From NCBI GenBank assembly GCA_012931725.1, contig CM022951.1:16085948-16149947 (forward strand): a DNA stretch of 64,000 bases, written 5' to 3'. The stretch is from Litsea cubeba. Its lineage: Eukaryota; Streptophyta; Magnoliopsida; Laurales; Lauraceae. Positions within the stretch are counted from its first letter, which is position 1. The number at the start of each line of letters is the position of its first letter. Shown in pieces: positions 22,836-34,619 of this stretch. The translations under genes were made by a program, and so were the position numbers. Below the pieces are notes generated by a model. The model was not told the origin of the DNA. It saw only the letters and a program-made list of their open reading frames with translations, and did no database searches.

Positions 22836-24190
22836 TCATCATCATCATAATCATCATCAAAGCCTTGTCCCAACTATGTTGTGGTCGGCTACACGAATTC
22901 TGTTTCTCCATTCCCATCCATCTTGAGTTAAATCTTCAGATAAGTTATACTTCTTCATATCTATTTTTACTACATCCATCCACGTCCTCTTTGGCCCACC
23001 CCTTCTCCTTTGTGGGTCACGACCTTCATAGCCAAACTTTTCCTTACCGACGCCGTTGTCGGGCTACGTTGAACATGCCCAAACCATTTCAAACGGGTTC
23101 TCTAATGTCGTCCCCTATTATTGCTACCCCTAAATGCTTTCGAAAACGCTCATTTCTAATTTTATCCTTCCTAGTTTTATCACACATGCACCTCAACTTA
23201 CATCAATTTTGTGCATATGCTTCTTCTTGATTGGCCAACATTCTACTCCATAGGTCATAGCTGGTCTAATCGCTTTTTTGTAAAAATCTTCCTTCAATCT
23301 TGTTGGCATTCGTCAATCACAAAGCACTCCAAAAGTAGATCTCCACTTCAACCATCCCGCTTTTATCCTATTTTCGACACCTTCATCAATCTCCCCATCC
23401 TTACTAATTATAGAGCTAAGGTAGTGGAAAGAATCAGTGTGTGGTATCTCATGGCCTTCAATTCTCATAGTAGTTTCAGCTTTTTCTATATGCCCACTGA
23501 AGTTACAATTTATATATTCTGTTTTCGTACGGCTTATTTTAAAGCCTTTGGATTCTAAAGCCTCCCGCCATCTCTCGAGTTTTGTATTCACACCATCTCT
23601 CGATTCATCTACTAGCACAATATCATCTGCTAATAACATGCACCAAGATACCTCTTCTTGAATATGAGCAATTAACTCATTCATAATCCACTGGGAACTC
23701 CCCTGTGTATCCACAAGTAGTTCTCACACTCATTACTACTCCTTCATACATGTCTTTAATAATTTCAATTTAACCTCTTGGAACATTCCTTTTATTTAAA
23801 ATCCACTAAATTAAATCTCTAGGTACCCTGTCGTAGGCTTTTTCTAGATCGATAAAGACTATATGCAGATTTTTCCTCTTCGCTCGATATTTTTCCATTA
23901 ATTGCCTAAGTGAGAAGATAGCTTCCATCGTTGACCTCCCCGATATAAAACCAAATTGATTTTTAGATATCTTGGTCTTCTGTCTCAGTCTTTGCTCCAT
24001 TACTCTCTCCCATAACTCATAAGTTTAAGCCAACGATAGTTGGTACAGTTTTATATATCTCTCTTGTTCTTATATATAGGTATTACAACACTTCGTCTCC
24101 ATTCATCCAGCATTTTCTTTGTCATTAATATCTTATTGAGGAGTCTAGTTAACCAATTCTCCCCAACTTTTCCTAAGCATTTTCAAGCCT
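22836..24190 (-). pseudogene. RTE-type LINE, 5'-truncated and broken
   Basis: The minus strand holds reverse transcriptase motifs: IYKNK..CTNYR near 24060, KISKNQFGFISGRSTMEAIF, VFIDLEKAYDRVPRDLI (24000-23806), and later WCMLLADDIVLVDE at about 23640, where LADD replaces the usual F/YADD. The C-terminal RTE stretch with IKAGWLKWRSTFGVLCD follows. Stops and phase changes separate the blocks. The 3' end (left) finishes in a GATGAT-type tail at 22836-22857, as RTE elements end in short tandem repeats rather than poly(A). The 5' part, including the endonuclease, is missing. Confidence 0.82.
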
Positions 24191-25280
24191 CAATCAGGAG
24201 ATACTCAATAATCTTAGCGAGGCTATACAACAATTTAGACCCTAGTAAAATAAGAAAACTCAAATGTAGGAGATACTCAACAATCTTAGCGAGAATATTA
24301 AAAGGGATATGATTTATTGCTTAATTGGGATGCTTGGGCTTCTTGGCCTGTTAGGCTAGCCCTGAGCCTTAGTCTTGGTCTCAATGGACCTAGGCTTGGC
24401 CTATTAGTCTTAGGGTTCATCGGTTGTCCTTGGCTTGGCTAGAACTTGCCTTAAGCTTCATAAAATATCCATTGTACAAACTTTTGACTTTCTTGATGAT
24501 CTTCACTCTCTTTGCATGGTTTGGAAACTTTACTTGATATTTTCCTCTAATTGAAAGTAGATTGCAGCATCTGTGCTTTTGATGTCCAGATTTTGCTTGG
24601 ATGTGGGATTGGAAATAGGTGTTCTTAGCGTTGAATTTGCACTAGCAGACCACAATATTCAATTATCAATCGTTGTTCCACAAAAACAAAGTCAATTACA
24701 ACTTGGTCTTGTGAAAGCACTAAAAGAATTGATTTGTTCTTTGGTAATCCATATGGCTTGTCTGAAATTGTCATTACCGCCAGATTCATTGGACGACCAG
24801 GATTGTTGGTCACCAAATCCAAGACTTCAATGTGCTCTTTTTCCTCTTCTTCCTTTGCCCCTTGTATCTTCTAATCAACAGTGTCCACAAAAATAAATTG
24901 GGTCCTTTTGTCTTCATTTTCTTCTTTCAAAGTATAGTCCATGTTAGGAGCTTTAAATGCTACTTCATATGGTTTCATCATGGAATCTTCTTCCCTTTGA
25001 TCTTGCTTTTCTATTCACCTTGATGTCTCCTATTATGGTTTTTAGCTCTTTTGGTGAAATCATGACTTTTGGTTCTTGCATTTGATCCATATTTTTTCAT
25101 GGGATCAACATTTTGAGGATATCCTTGCCATTTTGCTTAAATAGGATGTATTGGTGGTTCTTGTGAAGAACGAGAGGATTTCCTTGATTGCATGGTGGTG
25201 TAGAAGATAATGCACATGAGTTGACAAGATGAACTCTTCTTCTTTATTGTCAGCTGGAGACTTAAGTAAGACTCTCCTAA
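24191..25280. other. Unassigned intergenic sequence
   Basis: A 26-bp near-identical direct repeat (AGGAGATACTCAAYAATCTTAGCGAG type) occurs at 24197 and 24268. No gene is supported in 24310-25280. Short open frames on both strands lack recognisable motifs; a few Lys/Glu-rich segments on the minus strand could be very old retroelement coding remnants. Confidence 0.3.
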
Positions 25281-25724
25281 GCATGGAGAGTTTCATTATA
25301 TGCTGCTTGAATGTTTTGGAAGAAATTCATATTGTCCCATATGTCCGATTGTAGATCTCTGACATAATAAGATAAATCATGTGCATCTAGTGCAGGCCCT
25401 AGGGTTAGGGCTTGCGTGGAAGTGCCGAAATACGTGTCCGTAGACACTATAGGAGGTTTCCGTAGAGATGAGAACACGAGGACACACCTCCAATGGATAA
25501 AACCAACTCAAGTTCTATTAATCAAAGTCTGAGAATACCTTCATATAAATAGGAAAAGCAAATTTAGGGGCTAAGAAAGCCTAATCAAGTAATAGAAAAC
25601 TATCCTAATTACAACTCTTTCAATAAAATTAGAAACTTACTAGCAAATAATAGGGAATAAAAAAACTCCTAAACTATTTTGGGCTGTCCCACCCACACGT
25701 GGGCTTATACGTTCTGCATCAACA
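25280..25724 (-). mobile_element. Probable LTR (3' LTR) of a decayed element
   Basis: On the minus strand this starts TGTTGATGCAGAACG directly after a purine tract (ATTAGAGAGAGTGA, plus 25725-25738). It has a TATA-like TATTTATATG near 25541-25558, followed by leader-like sequence. The left boundary is uncertain. The decayed Copia coding region lies immediately to its right, so it may be that element's 3' LTR. Confidence 0.4.
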
Positions 25725-25739
25725 TCACTCTCTCTAATG

Positions 25740-26600
25740 CCCATAAATAATGGAGTTCTTGAAATTGGCTGGTATATTCAACATTCATCAGTTTTTCTTA
25801 CCTCAAACAAAGGAACTGCTCAAAGCAGAATACATTCTCATACTACCAATCTTCATATTTGTACACATACAGTATTTTTTGACCAAGTACTTGAAGCTCC
25901 AATATTTTATGCCAGAGGCCATACACTTAGAGCCACCTCCAATCATCTGCCCTGTCTTTAAGTCTCAAAAAACACAAAATAATGGATAAAATGTAGTATT
26001 GCAATCGCGAGTTCGGTTAATGAACTAACTAAAACCAGATTATGGGCAGACTGTGGTACATATAACACAAGACAACGACAAATTTGATGAAACATTAACT
26101 GATCCTTCACGCATGACCTGAATTTGATTCCCATCAGCAACACGAATACTGCCATGAACAGAAGGCCTGTAGGACCCAAACTCTGACCGCTTACTAGTCA
26201 TTTGATCCATTGCTCTTGAATCAATTGCCTAAGTAGAACTGGGAGAGACCATGGATGTCATGTGTGCTACAAAATTACTATGTGGAGTGGATAATAATAT
26301 TGTATGTGCAGCCACACCATCAGTGGACAATGAAACAACACTCTCTAGTACTTCTAGCTTCTGACGAATTGCTAAAACCTCATTAAAGAGATCCATGGAT
26401 ATTTGAGCATTTGGGTTTATATTCCCCAAACTTGGGTTCCAATAAGACCTTCCCTTGATTTCTTCCATGGTTATGCAACTCTTCACTAAGCAAATCTGAT
26501 GAAGGGATGTAGATCTTAAAGAAACCACCTTAACACACCAGCACCAAAAGAAACGCCGATTTACCTGCAAACAATCTTGCTACAAGAAACTAGTTGAACA
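25740..26600 (-). pseudogene. Copia gag/protease remnant
   Basis: In several frames the minus strand reads NPSLGNINPNAQISMDL, then AIDSRAMDQMTSKRSEF, which resembles the Copia protease region around D-S-G..DHMT. VADGNQIQV and VPQSAHNLVLVSSLT follow (the usual LPxxxxNLLSVS.L block), then TGQMIGGG. Stops and phase changes are frequent. Integrase, reverse transcriptase and RNase H are missing between here and the putative 3' LTR on the left, so most of the element has been deleted. Confidence 0.6.
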
Positions 26601-28033
26601 CCACTAGAATAAACTGAAAAACAGAACCAACAGTCCAACAACCTTACTGGAATCAATAACTGTCAGAAACAATTCCGTAAATCGTAGAAAATTTTCCATA
26701 AATAATCACTACTATGGAGGAAAACTCATTCAATAAACATGGACAAGTAATTAGGATGAAACATTAGCATCTGATATCAGCCCTCATTCTTGAAAGCTGT
26801 ATAGAAAATCAACCAAAAGCCTTGCCATCCCTGCTATGAAAAAATCAGCAGCATATAAAAATTTCGTTAAATAACTTGTAAACACCACTGTCATCTGTGA
26901 GAATCCTAAAATTTGTATCCTAAATCCTATGATTTGAATCGAATGCTAAGGAAAAGGATCTGGTATCTATACAATGAACCCATTTACAAGCGAATCTTAC
27001 AATTCTAATACTTGTTTTATCAATTGTAAAGATTCAAGCACAATTTGTTTAAGCCAGCATAGCGATACTTGAGGGATTGACATATTTGTATTTTTTTAAA
27101 TTTCTTTTCTTATTATTAGCATTTATATTTTACAGGGTTATATAGTGATTAACAAAACTTCTAAAGAACGTTTGCAATTTGGGTGAGGTTTTAAAAATTA
27201 ACCAGCTTTCAACTGTGAATGGGATTTTGTCCTGCATTTATTTTTTTAATATTTTTTTCGAATTTTTTCCTTTATGAATAATTTTTTAACTTTAGGACTT
27301 AGGAGACATACTACATTTTGTGGTTGATTATTTGGATTTTATATATATATTTTTAATTTAATGAGAGCAAAAAAATCAATGCAACTTATTTGTTTTTCCT
27401 AGTAGCGTAGAATTAGATATCTTAAACATATTTAATTATATATGTAACTATTCACACATATCACTTGCGATATATTTGTATATATCATGGCCTTCATCAA
27501 ATGATTGTAGCTTAGTCTTATTTGTCAATGTAATTATGTTGCTATGGATAGAAAATGGATAGATTATGAATAACTACTATATTCCTTTCTTTCTTTCTTT
27601 CTTTTTTCAATTCTTTAGTTTTCTCATTTTAAATAAGAATAATAATAAAAATCCTACAATTCATGGTTCCATTCAATTCATCCCCTTATATGATTTGCAA
27701 AACAATTTCGATTTTCAGAATAATGGTAGACACATTTGTATTCGAAAAAGATTTTGATGCACTTTAAGACAATTGAAAAACAAAGGAGTACCTCAAATTT
27801 TGACAAGAAATACGTCTTAATCCTCGATATGAAGGAAGATACAGATTAAACTACCTTTCGGATTACTGTTCCCACTTATATGATGCATACAACACCTTCA
27901 GATTGATATTTGGGTGCTGGCAATAGCATTAGAGTGTTGAAGTCAGGTGCTAAACTCATAAAAAAAAAAACCCTTGAATCTTCAAGAAACTCTTCTCATG
28001 CTGTCTATTAATGAATTTCTTTTACTTAGATAG
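26601..28033 (-). other. AT-rich sequence, probably the 5' part of the decayed Copia
   Basis: No gene is visible. It lies between the gag/protease remnant and a PBS-like site at 28034-28045. A CTTT microsatellite lies at 27585-27605. Gag similarity could not be confirmed by eye. Confidence 0.3.
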
Positions 28034-28045
28034 GCTCTGGTACCA
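28034..28045 (-). other. PBS-like site of the decayed Copia
   Basis: The minus strand reads TGGTACCAGAGC, matching the initiator-Met tRNA PBS at 11 of 12 positions. LTR-like sequence would start to its right (about 28048) and run up to the Helitron at 28277, but no second copy was recognised. Confidence 0.5.
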
Positions 28046-28276
28046 AGCTGATTGAAGATCGAGAGAAATCTAGGAATTTTATCCATATAAGGTATGAAAC
28101 ACCCTAGAAGGAGAAAATGAAGAAAACAGAGAAAAGTTCAGTTGTATGATCCTTCTTCCAGGTTATGAGGGTATGGTATTTATCCACCTTGTCACAAAGT
28201 TTCATCGAGATCTGACCATCGCATCGATCACCAAGTTGGACAGTGATGATGGAAACCATCTTCAAAACTGACTATA

Positions 28277-30442
28277 CTAGCAAAACCCCGTGGATAACCA
28301 CGAAACCACCAAATGCACAGACTGATATGAATTATTTTTAATAAATTTATTAATTAGTAAACTTGTGAGTCCTTTTTTTTGTTGCTAATTTGATCTTTAT
28401 ATTTTTTCCCAATGTTTTATTCTTTAGGTGAGGCATGAATTGATTAAGAAAGATCAAATGATCATAGACTTAACAAATTGACCTGATATATTTAAGTGGG
28501 ACCGAGATGAATGGGGTCCATAATCTCTATTCTAACCGTTCATAAAATCATATGATGCGGGCTGGGACCCATTAATTGATTGATAAAGATCAGATGATCA
28601 AATGATCATAGACCTCTCAAATTGACCAAACCTAACCTATTTAAGTGGGACCCCCAAGATGAATCGGGTTCACCATCTATATTCTAACCGCCCATAAAAC
28701 CATATTATGCGGGATGGGACCCATGAATTGATTAAGAAAGATCAAATGATCGTAGACCTAACAAATTGACCTAATATATTTAAGTGGGACCCAGATGAAT
28801 GGGGTCCACCATCTTTATTCTAACCGTCCATAAAATCAAATGTTGCGGGACGGGACCCATTAATTGATTGATAAAAATCAAATAATGAAATGATCATAGA
28901 CCTCTCAAATTGACCAAACCTAACCTATTTAAGTGGGACCCCCAAGATGAATGGGGTCCACCATCTATATTCTAACCGTCCATAAAACCTTATGATGCGG
29001 GCTGGGACCCATGAATTGTTTGATAAAGATCAAATGATCAAATGATCATCGACCTCACAAATTAACCAAACCTAACCTATTTAAGTGGAACCCCCCAGAT
29101 GAATGGGGTCCACCATCTCTATTCTAACCGTCCATAAAATCATATTATGCGGGATGAGACCCATGAATTGATTAAGAAAGATCAAAGGATCAAATGATCG
29201 CAGACCTAATAAATTGACCAAATATTTTTAAGCGGAACCCAGATGAATCGGGTCCACCATCTTTATTCTAACCGTCCATAAAATCAAATGATGCGGGCCG
29301 GACCCATGAATTGATTGATAAAGATTAAATGATTAAATGATCATAGACCTCTCAAATTGACCAAACCTGACCTATTTAAGTGGGACCCCCAAGATGAATG
29401 GGGTCCACCATCTATATTCTAACCGCCCATGAAATAATCTGATGCGGGCTGGGACCCATGAATTGCTTGATAATGATCAAAGTATTAAATGATCATAGAC
29501 CTTGCAAATTGACCAAACCTAACTTATTTAAGTGGAACCCCCTAGATGAATGGGGTCCACCATCTTTATTCTAACCGTCCATAAAATCATATTATGCGGG
29601 ATGGGACCCATGAATTGATTAAAAAATATCAAAGGATCAAATAATCGTCGACCTAACAAATTGATCAAATATGTTTAAATGAGACCCAGATGAATGGGGT
29701 CCACCATCTCTATTCTAACCGTCCATAAAATCATATGATGCGGGCCGGGACCCATGAATTGATTGATAAAGATCAAATGATCATAGACCTCTCAAATTGA
29801 CCAAACTTGACCTATTTAAGTGGGACCCCCAAGATGAATAGGGTCCACCATCTATATTCTAACCGCCCGTGAAATAATCTGATGCTGGCTGTGACCCATG
29901 AATTGCTTGATAATGATCAAAGTATTAAATGATCATAGACTTCACAAATTGACCAAACCTAACTTATTTAAGTGGAACCTCCCAGATGAATGGGGTCCAC
30001 CATCTTTATTCTAACCGTCCATAAAATCATATTATGCGGGATGCCCCATGAATTGATTAAAAAAGATCAAAGGATCAAATAATCGTAGACCTAACAAATT
30101 GATCAAATATGTTTAAGTGAGACCCAGATGAATGGGGTCCACCATCTCTATTCTAACCGTCCATAAAATCATATGATGCGAGCCGGGACCCATGAATTGA
30201 TTGATAAAGTTCAAATGATCATAGACCTCATAAATTGACCAAACCTAATTTATTTAAGTGGGACCCCAAAGATGAATAGGGTAGATTATTCTTGATGGAG
30301 AGATTTTTGGTATTTTGAATGTGTAATAGATATAGAGATTTTAGGGATAAGGGCAACTCCGGAAATTGACATTGCAAAAAATTTGAGGTTGCGCCACGTG
30401 TCTTTATCTGAGGAAGTGTATACATCCCTTTAGTAATATAGA
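28277..30442 (-). mobile_element. Non-autonomous Helitron (copy A) filled with a tandem array
   Basis: Read on the minus strand it starts TCTATATTACTAAAGGGATG (right end) and ends with a CGTGG-TTAT-CCACG hairpin (28289-28302), eight bases, then CTAG. It is inserted between A and T, the Helitron target. The same ends bound copies B and C. There is no Rep/helicase gene. The interior is 13 units of 136-153 bp. Compared with B and C, about 80 bp of the 5' terminal domain is missing near 30285. Confidence 0.9.
28440..30280. repeat. Tandem array of Helitron A, unit about 147 bp
   Basis: The anchor ATGAATGGGGTCC or a near variant occurs at 28508, 28659, 28795, 28948, 29099, 29243, 29394, 29546, 29690, 29834, 29986, 30128 and 30272. 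At least two monomer types alternate, one with GTGGGACCCCCAAGATG and one with GTGGGACCCAGATG. Each holds GATCAAATGATC and TCTAACCGTCCATAAAA. Confidence 0.92.
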
Positions 30443-31103
30443 TAGAAAAGGGAAGAAAACATTCTGTAGCTCAAAAAATTCTGAAAAAATACCAGAAATC
30501 CTAGTATATTCAGGTGACCAAGGAAGGAGCTTCCCTCTTGATATTCAATCTGTGGATCTGTGGTTGTGGGGCCCACAGTATGATCAGAGATTCCGGACTG
30601 TCTGCTGGATTGTGTTGATGACTATTGATGCAATCGATTCAATCTGATGGCTCCCATAGGACCCGACTCGGTATGTGCCGAGTCTGAGTCAACTCGCCCT
30701 ATTTTTAAACCATGCTCCTAACCTTGTGGAAGCCATCCCATGAAAGAATTTGTCTCCCTATGCCATTTGCAACGCAACCATTGCTGCTTTTTTTTTTTTT
30801 TTTTTTATAATGACTTTGCTTCCATTTGATCTCCTTTACTTTTCTTTGAAAAGCTTAAAAGCTTCTTTCAAAAGATGTCTTCTAGAAATTTCATGAAACA
30901 TTACTCATATCCTCATTAAGGTCAAGAAGCTGAATTCTTTTAAAATGTTAAGACTTGGCCATGTCCACATTTTGCCAAAATGGCTCTCGAGTCTTGACCC
31001 AGTCCCTGATTTTCTCTTTGAGAAACTTGAGTTTTTTTAACCAACTTGAAGCATGCCCATCCATCCACCCTCAAATCCTGCCACCATTCTTGCACCTTGG
31101 CTG

Positions 31104-31136
<33 letters not shown>

Positions 31137-31308
31137 AAAAAGAAAAACCCTCGCTGATGCCACATCAACTCAAAGTGAAAGGGAGCAGGTCCCCACCTTT
31201 CATTTCCAGAATCCAAAATAATTATACTGTGTTTGGAAGGAAAAAAATTTCTCATCATTGTCAGAGGACATTCATGATTGGACCAAGTGTACAAAGCACC
31301 CTTAAACT
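30443..31308. other. Intergenic sequence with homopolymer runs
   Basis: It contains a T run at 30788-30806 and an A run at about 31105-31133. No gene is supported; open frames here are mostly homopolymer translations. Confidence 0.4.
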
Positions 31309-31893
31309 GTAAATTGATGAGGGAGTGAAGATTGACTGGGGCACCCTCGGATCCTTGATTGGATAATATATCAATCTCCCAAGGGATTGATTGAATCCAA
31401 GATGAATTGTAAACCCTAAATTAATGATGGAGTGAAGATTGACTGGGGGCATCCTCAGATCCTCGATCGGAAAATAGATCGATCTCCCAAGGGATTGATC
31501 GAATCCAAGATTGATTCAAGCACTAGGGCACACTGAAGAAAATGGAAAACACTATAATTGAAAAAAAAACTCATAACTCGATGATTAATTGATAATAAGC
31601 ATGATTTACAATGAAGCCTGCCAATCCTTATATAGAGTAGTAGGATCGTTCCCTCTCTTACTTGGACAATAAGACCGTTCTAAACATTAAGAAGTTTAAA
31701 TAAAAAAAGAAACCTAAAATGGAAATAGCAATCTTAGTCAACCAATAACACAAAAAAAGGGATAAAATTAGAATCCCACGGTAGCTTTCAGTCACAATTG
31801 GGCCTATGGGCTGAACTCAATGGACTGGGTTGACCAATGGTCAATGGTTTGGCCCAGTTATCTTAGGCCTAGTCTTGTTCTATACTGCATCAA
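31309..31893 (-). mobile_element. Probable 3' LTR fragment with a 107-bp internal duplication
   Basis: The minus strand starts TTGATGCAGTATAG after a purine tract (CTGAGGAGAG, plus 31894-31903), has a TATA-like CTCTATATAAGG at 31627-31637, then a leader. Two copies of a 107-bp unit with GAGTGAAGATTGACTGGGG and TCTCCCAAGGGATTGAT start at 31310 and 31417. The GATGCAG start resembles the LTR at 25724, so the two may be related families. Confidence 0.45.
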
Positions 31894-32185
31894 CTCTCCT
31901 CAGTTTGGAAAAACTCGACTCCTACGAGTTAATAGCTTGATATTATTCAATGAGATCTGGATTCAGACACTTCAAGTCAGTAGCAGTAATCCAAGTAGCA
32001 TTGGAGATTGGACGGATCTGGCAGCAGATAAGGAACTTTTAGAATCCTCTTTAACGAGTAGAAACGAGTTTATCATTGAGAACATAAATGATTTTATCCT
32101 AGGGTGGAGAACTGGTAATGCAATGGTTTGTTCTTCAGTATCTTCAGTGTTGAGGATCCAAGGCTGCGCCATTGATCCAAGTTGA
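31894..32185 (-). other. Unassigned remnant inside the putative LTR element
   Basis: A minus-strand open stretch (31972-32172) translates without recognisable motifs. Its place next to a purine tract suggests the 3' end of an element's internal region, but I cannot name it. Confidence 0.3.
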
Positions 32186-32189
32186 AAAG

Positions 32190-33500
32190 CACCTCATGTC
32201 AGCTAAAATGCAACAGCCCCAGATTTCTCACAAGGATATCTAATGACATTCCAGTCACTGCCAATGCACCAAGCCCCATTCCACCTCCCTCTAATAGAAT
32301 CGAGCTCCATCCATAAGTCACCTCTCCTTTGGCTAGATTCGGCACATAGGCAGAAGTTAGCAACCGGAGTGCTTTCTCCAAATCTACGACCAGCACAGTG
32401 AGAACAATTCCCTTTTCCAACTATCTGAGACTGCTACAAGGCGACATTCTAGAGCAATAAAATTCCGCCAGCTGACCCAACGGCATCCACTCTTGCTCAC
32501 TTCACATGCCTACTACCCCATAAACAGTAAAATGTTTCACCGGGCATCGAACTGATTTTGGATTCTTGAATCATGGCCATGTTGACTTTATTCTTAGAAG
32601 AAGGTCTTTGACCACCATTCTATGCAAACCACTCCCAATCCCTTTAACGTTCAATGAAACTATCTTCATTTAACCAATTCTTGATCCCCTTGAGTTCTCC
32701 TTCCTCCCTTGCGGGTAATGGGACACCACTAACTTGCACCCAGGTGGGATGAGGGCAAGAAATTCCATCAACCTTTCAATGGAACTGAAAGGAGATGGAA
32801 TGGGCTTCGTCCTGGCACAAATGAGAACCTCTTCTGCTTATTTCTCAGATGTAAACTGCATCCACACCACCTGAGGATCCTACAGTTTCATTCCCTATGG
32901 ATCTTACCCCAGCATCTTTCCAACCATGACTCTGACTGCAGCAGACCATCTTTGCTAGACTTCCCAGAAACCGACCAGGCTACAGAACAGAGTTTTCTTC
33001 TGGTCTTTAGCAACCCATGGAGCTACATGAACTCCTTTCTCAATGCCGTCGTTGATAATCCACCTAGTCGCACCTGTGTTATTAGGTTTCTCTTCTTGAT
33101 ATACCAGTTCGCAGTTCCTGTTTACAGGTGGAGGTTTACTAGGATGAGCCCACACCGAAGCTCTCGATCCTACATCCAGCATACTGAAATTAGTCCCCAC
33201 ACCATGGAGATTGCAGACCCCCTTTCTGGACAGTGGGATAGATTAACTTGAATTTTCCTGCCGCCCCAAGACCTCCCTGTTGTCAAATCAATAGCTCAAT
33301 AGGCTTCCTCCTTTGTAGCAGAGCGCACAAATGTGAATCCCCTGTTTATCCCCACTCCTTTCTATTGGAATGAAGATGTCGACAATCTTTCCATCACGAC
33401 AGAACATGGCCTGTATTTCTGTCTTTAGTATATCTTTATCCAGGTCAGAAACAAACAGAGAATATTATCTTTCTTTGATCTGAGTTTTCGGGGGCCCTAG
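32190..33500 (-). pseudogene. L1-type LINE ORF1 remnant with RRM-like domain
   Basis: Near 33400-33240 the minus strand reads RGFTFVRSATKEEAY..AIDLTTGRSWGGRKIQVNL across one stop, which matches the RNP1 and C-terminal part of an RNA-recognition motif as found in plant L1 ORF1 proteins. Further on, VVDLEKALRLLTSAYVPNL..GEVTYGW (32400-32200) resembles the conserved block of such ORF1 proteins. Many stops and phase changes make it non-functional. The right edge meets a hAT-like insertion near 33490. Confidence 0.55.
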
Positions 33501-34515
33501 GCGAGTTCTTGTAGTGTGGCCCTACCCGTATACCCACCGATAAATGATAAAAAAAATAAAAGATAATTTTTTTATTATTTTTTCTTTCTTTCTTTTTTTG
33601 CTAGTGTGCTGGGTTCAGGTTGGGCCCGCTATGAAATTAGGTCGGACCAGCAGGCTGGGTCCAACTGTCCAAGGAGACAAGGCAGCACTGAGTGACTGAG
33701 GGTTTGAGCCACGTGTGGGAGTCTGGGAGAGAGGCCTTTAAAGCATTGGGATGCATGCAGTGCAAAAGAAAGCCAAAAAAAAGATATTACCTGATGCAGT
33801 GATAGTTGCTACTTGGACTTTGGAAACCAAGAAGAGAAAACGGAGAGGTCAGAGGACGGAGAGCCGAAGAGGTCAGAGGAGATCACCATCATCGCCAGAT
33901 CGGATCATCGGAGGAGATCCTGGAGTCTGGAGATCAGAGATGGAGGTTGGAACCGTGGAAGCCTGGAAGGCACTGCCGTACGCGGCACGTCCGCACTCTG
34001 GCACTAGCGTCTGGGTCTGGCCGCTGGCGAGTGGCGATGGCAGATGGGGCTGGAGCGGGCAACGGGCTGCTGGTGGCTGCTCAGACGTCCTTCTCCTTCT
34101 TCTGTTCTGTCGTCTTCCTTTTTCTTCTGTCTGGTTTTTTTTTTTTTTTTATCTTCTGCTGACTGATGGGTGAGATTTGGATGAGGCTGGAAGGGATGAA
34201 GGGGTTTTTGACAAAGGGAGGACAGGGACAGCTGGGGTTTGGCCTGTTTGGGTGTGGCGGTGGGAAAAAATATATTCAGATCGAATTTTCCGGCCTGACT
34301 GCCCAATCCCAGCGTCATTCAGGCCGGAAAATCCGGTCTGAATAGCACAACATTTCGGCGATTTTGGGCAGATTTCGACAAGTTTTACGGTGATTTTAGG
34401 CCAGGATGCAGATGTTTTGTAATTTTTTGTTGATTTGGGGGCCCCTAATTAGATGCCAAATTTGGGGCCCCAGCCGGCCGCCTGTCTTGGATGTGCCCAG
34501 GGCCGGCCCTGGCTG
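33495..34515. mobile_element. Possible hAT-type element remnant with GC-rich interior
   Basis: The right end reads CAGGGCCGGCCCTGG (34499-34513), a compact palindrome of the type that ends some plant hAT elements. The left side reads TTTTCGGGGGCCCTAGGCGAG near 33486-33506 but lacks the matching CAGGG terminus. GGGGCCC motifs occur near both ends. The interior 33750-34320 is much more GC-rich than its surroundings and has three overlapping open frames, but none looks like a known protein; a captured gene fragment is possible. Confidence 0.35.
34275..34342. repeat. Inverted repeat with short loop
   Basis: TTCAGATCGAATTTTCCGGCCTGA at 34275-34298 is complementary, with a few mismatches, to 34318-34342. 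The loop is 19 bases. It could form a strong hairpin in RNA or cruciform DNA. Confidence 0.7.
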
Positions 34516-34619
34516 CAAGTAATTTGGCAACGGCAAAACGAGCTGATTCGACTCTCAAGCACCATCCCTTAGCCGTGATCTTGTTCTAGCCGGCCTAAAG
34601 CGTCTGCTTGCTCAAATCT

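Noticed and set aside
23313..23714. Functional reverse transcriptase
   Set aside because: The catalytic box is LADD, stops flank the stretch and the N-terminal half is missing. It is a dead RTE fragment.
28440..30280. Stand-alone centromeric-type satellite
   Set aside because: The array stops at exact Helitron termini in all three copies, so it is internal to a mobile element here.
31037..31312. Protein-coding frames around 31037-31312 on both strands
   Set aside because: They are translations of a long A/T homopolymer and short flanks, with no recognisable domain.
33751..34318. Overlapping GC-rich open frames as a real gene
   Set aside because: Three frames and the opposite strand are all open, the usual effect of composition. 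None shows a domain, splice pattern or known motif.
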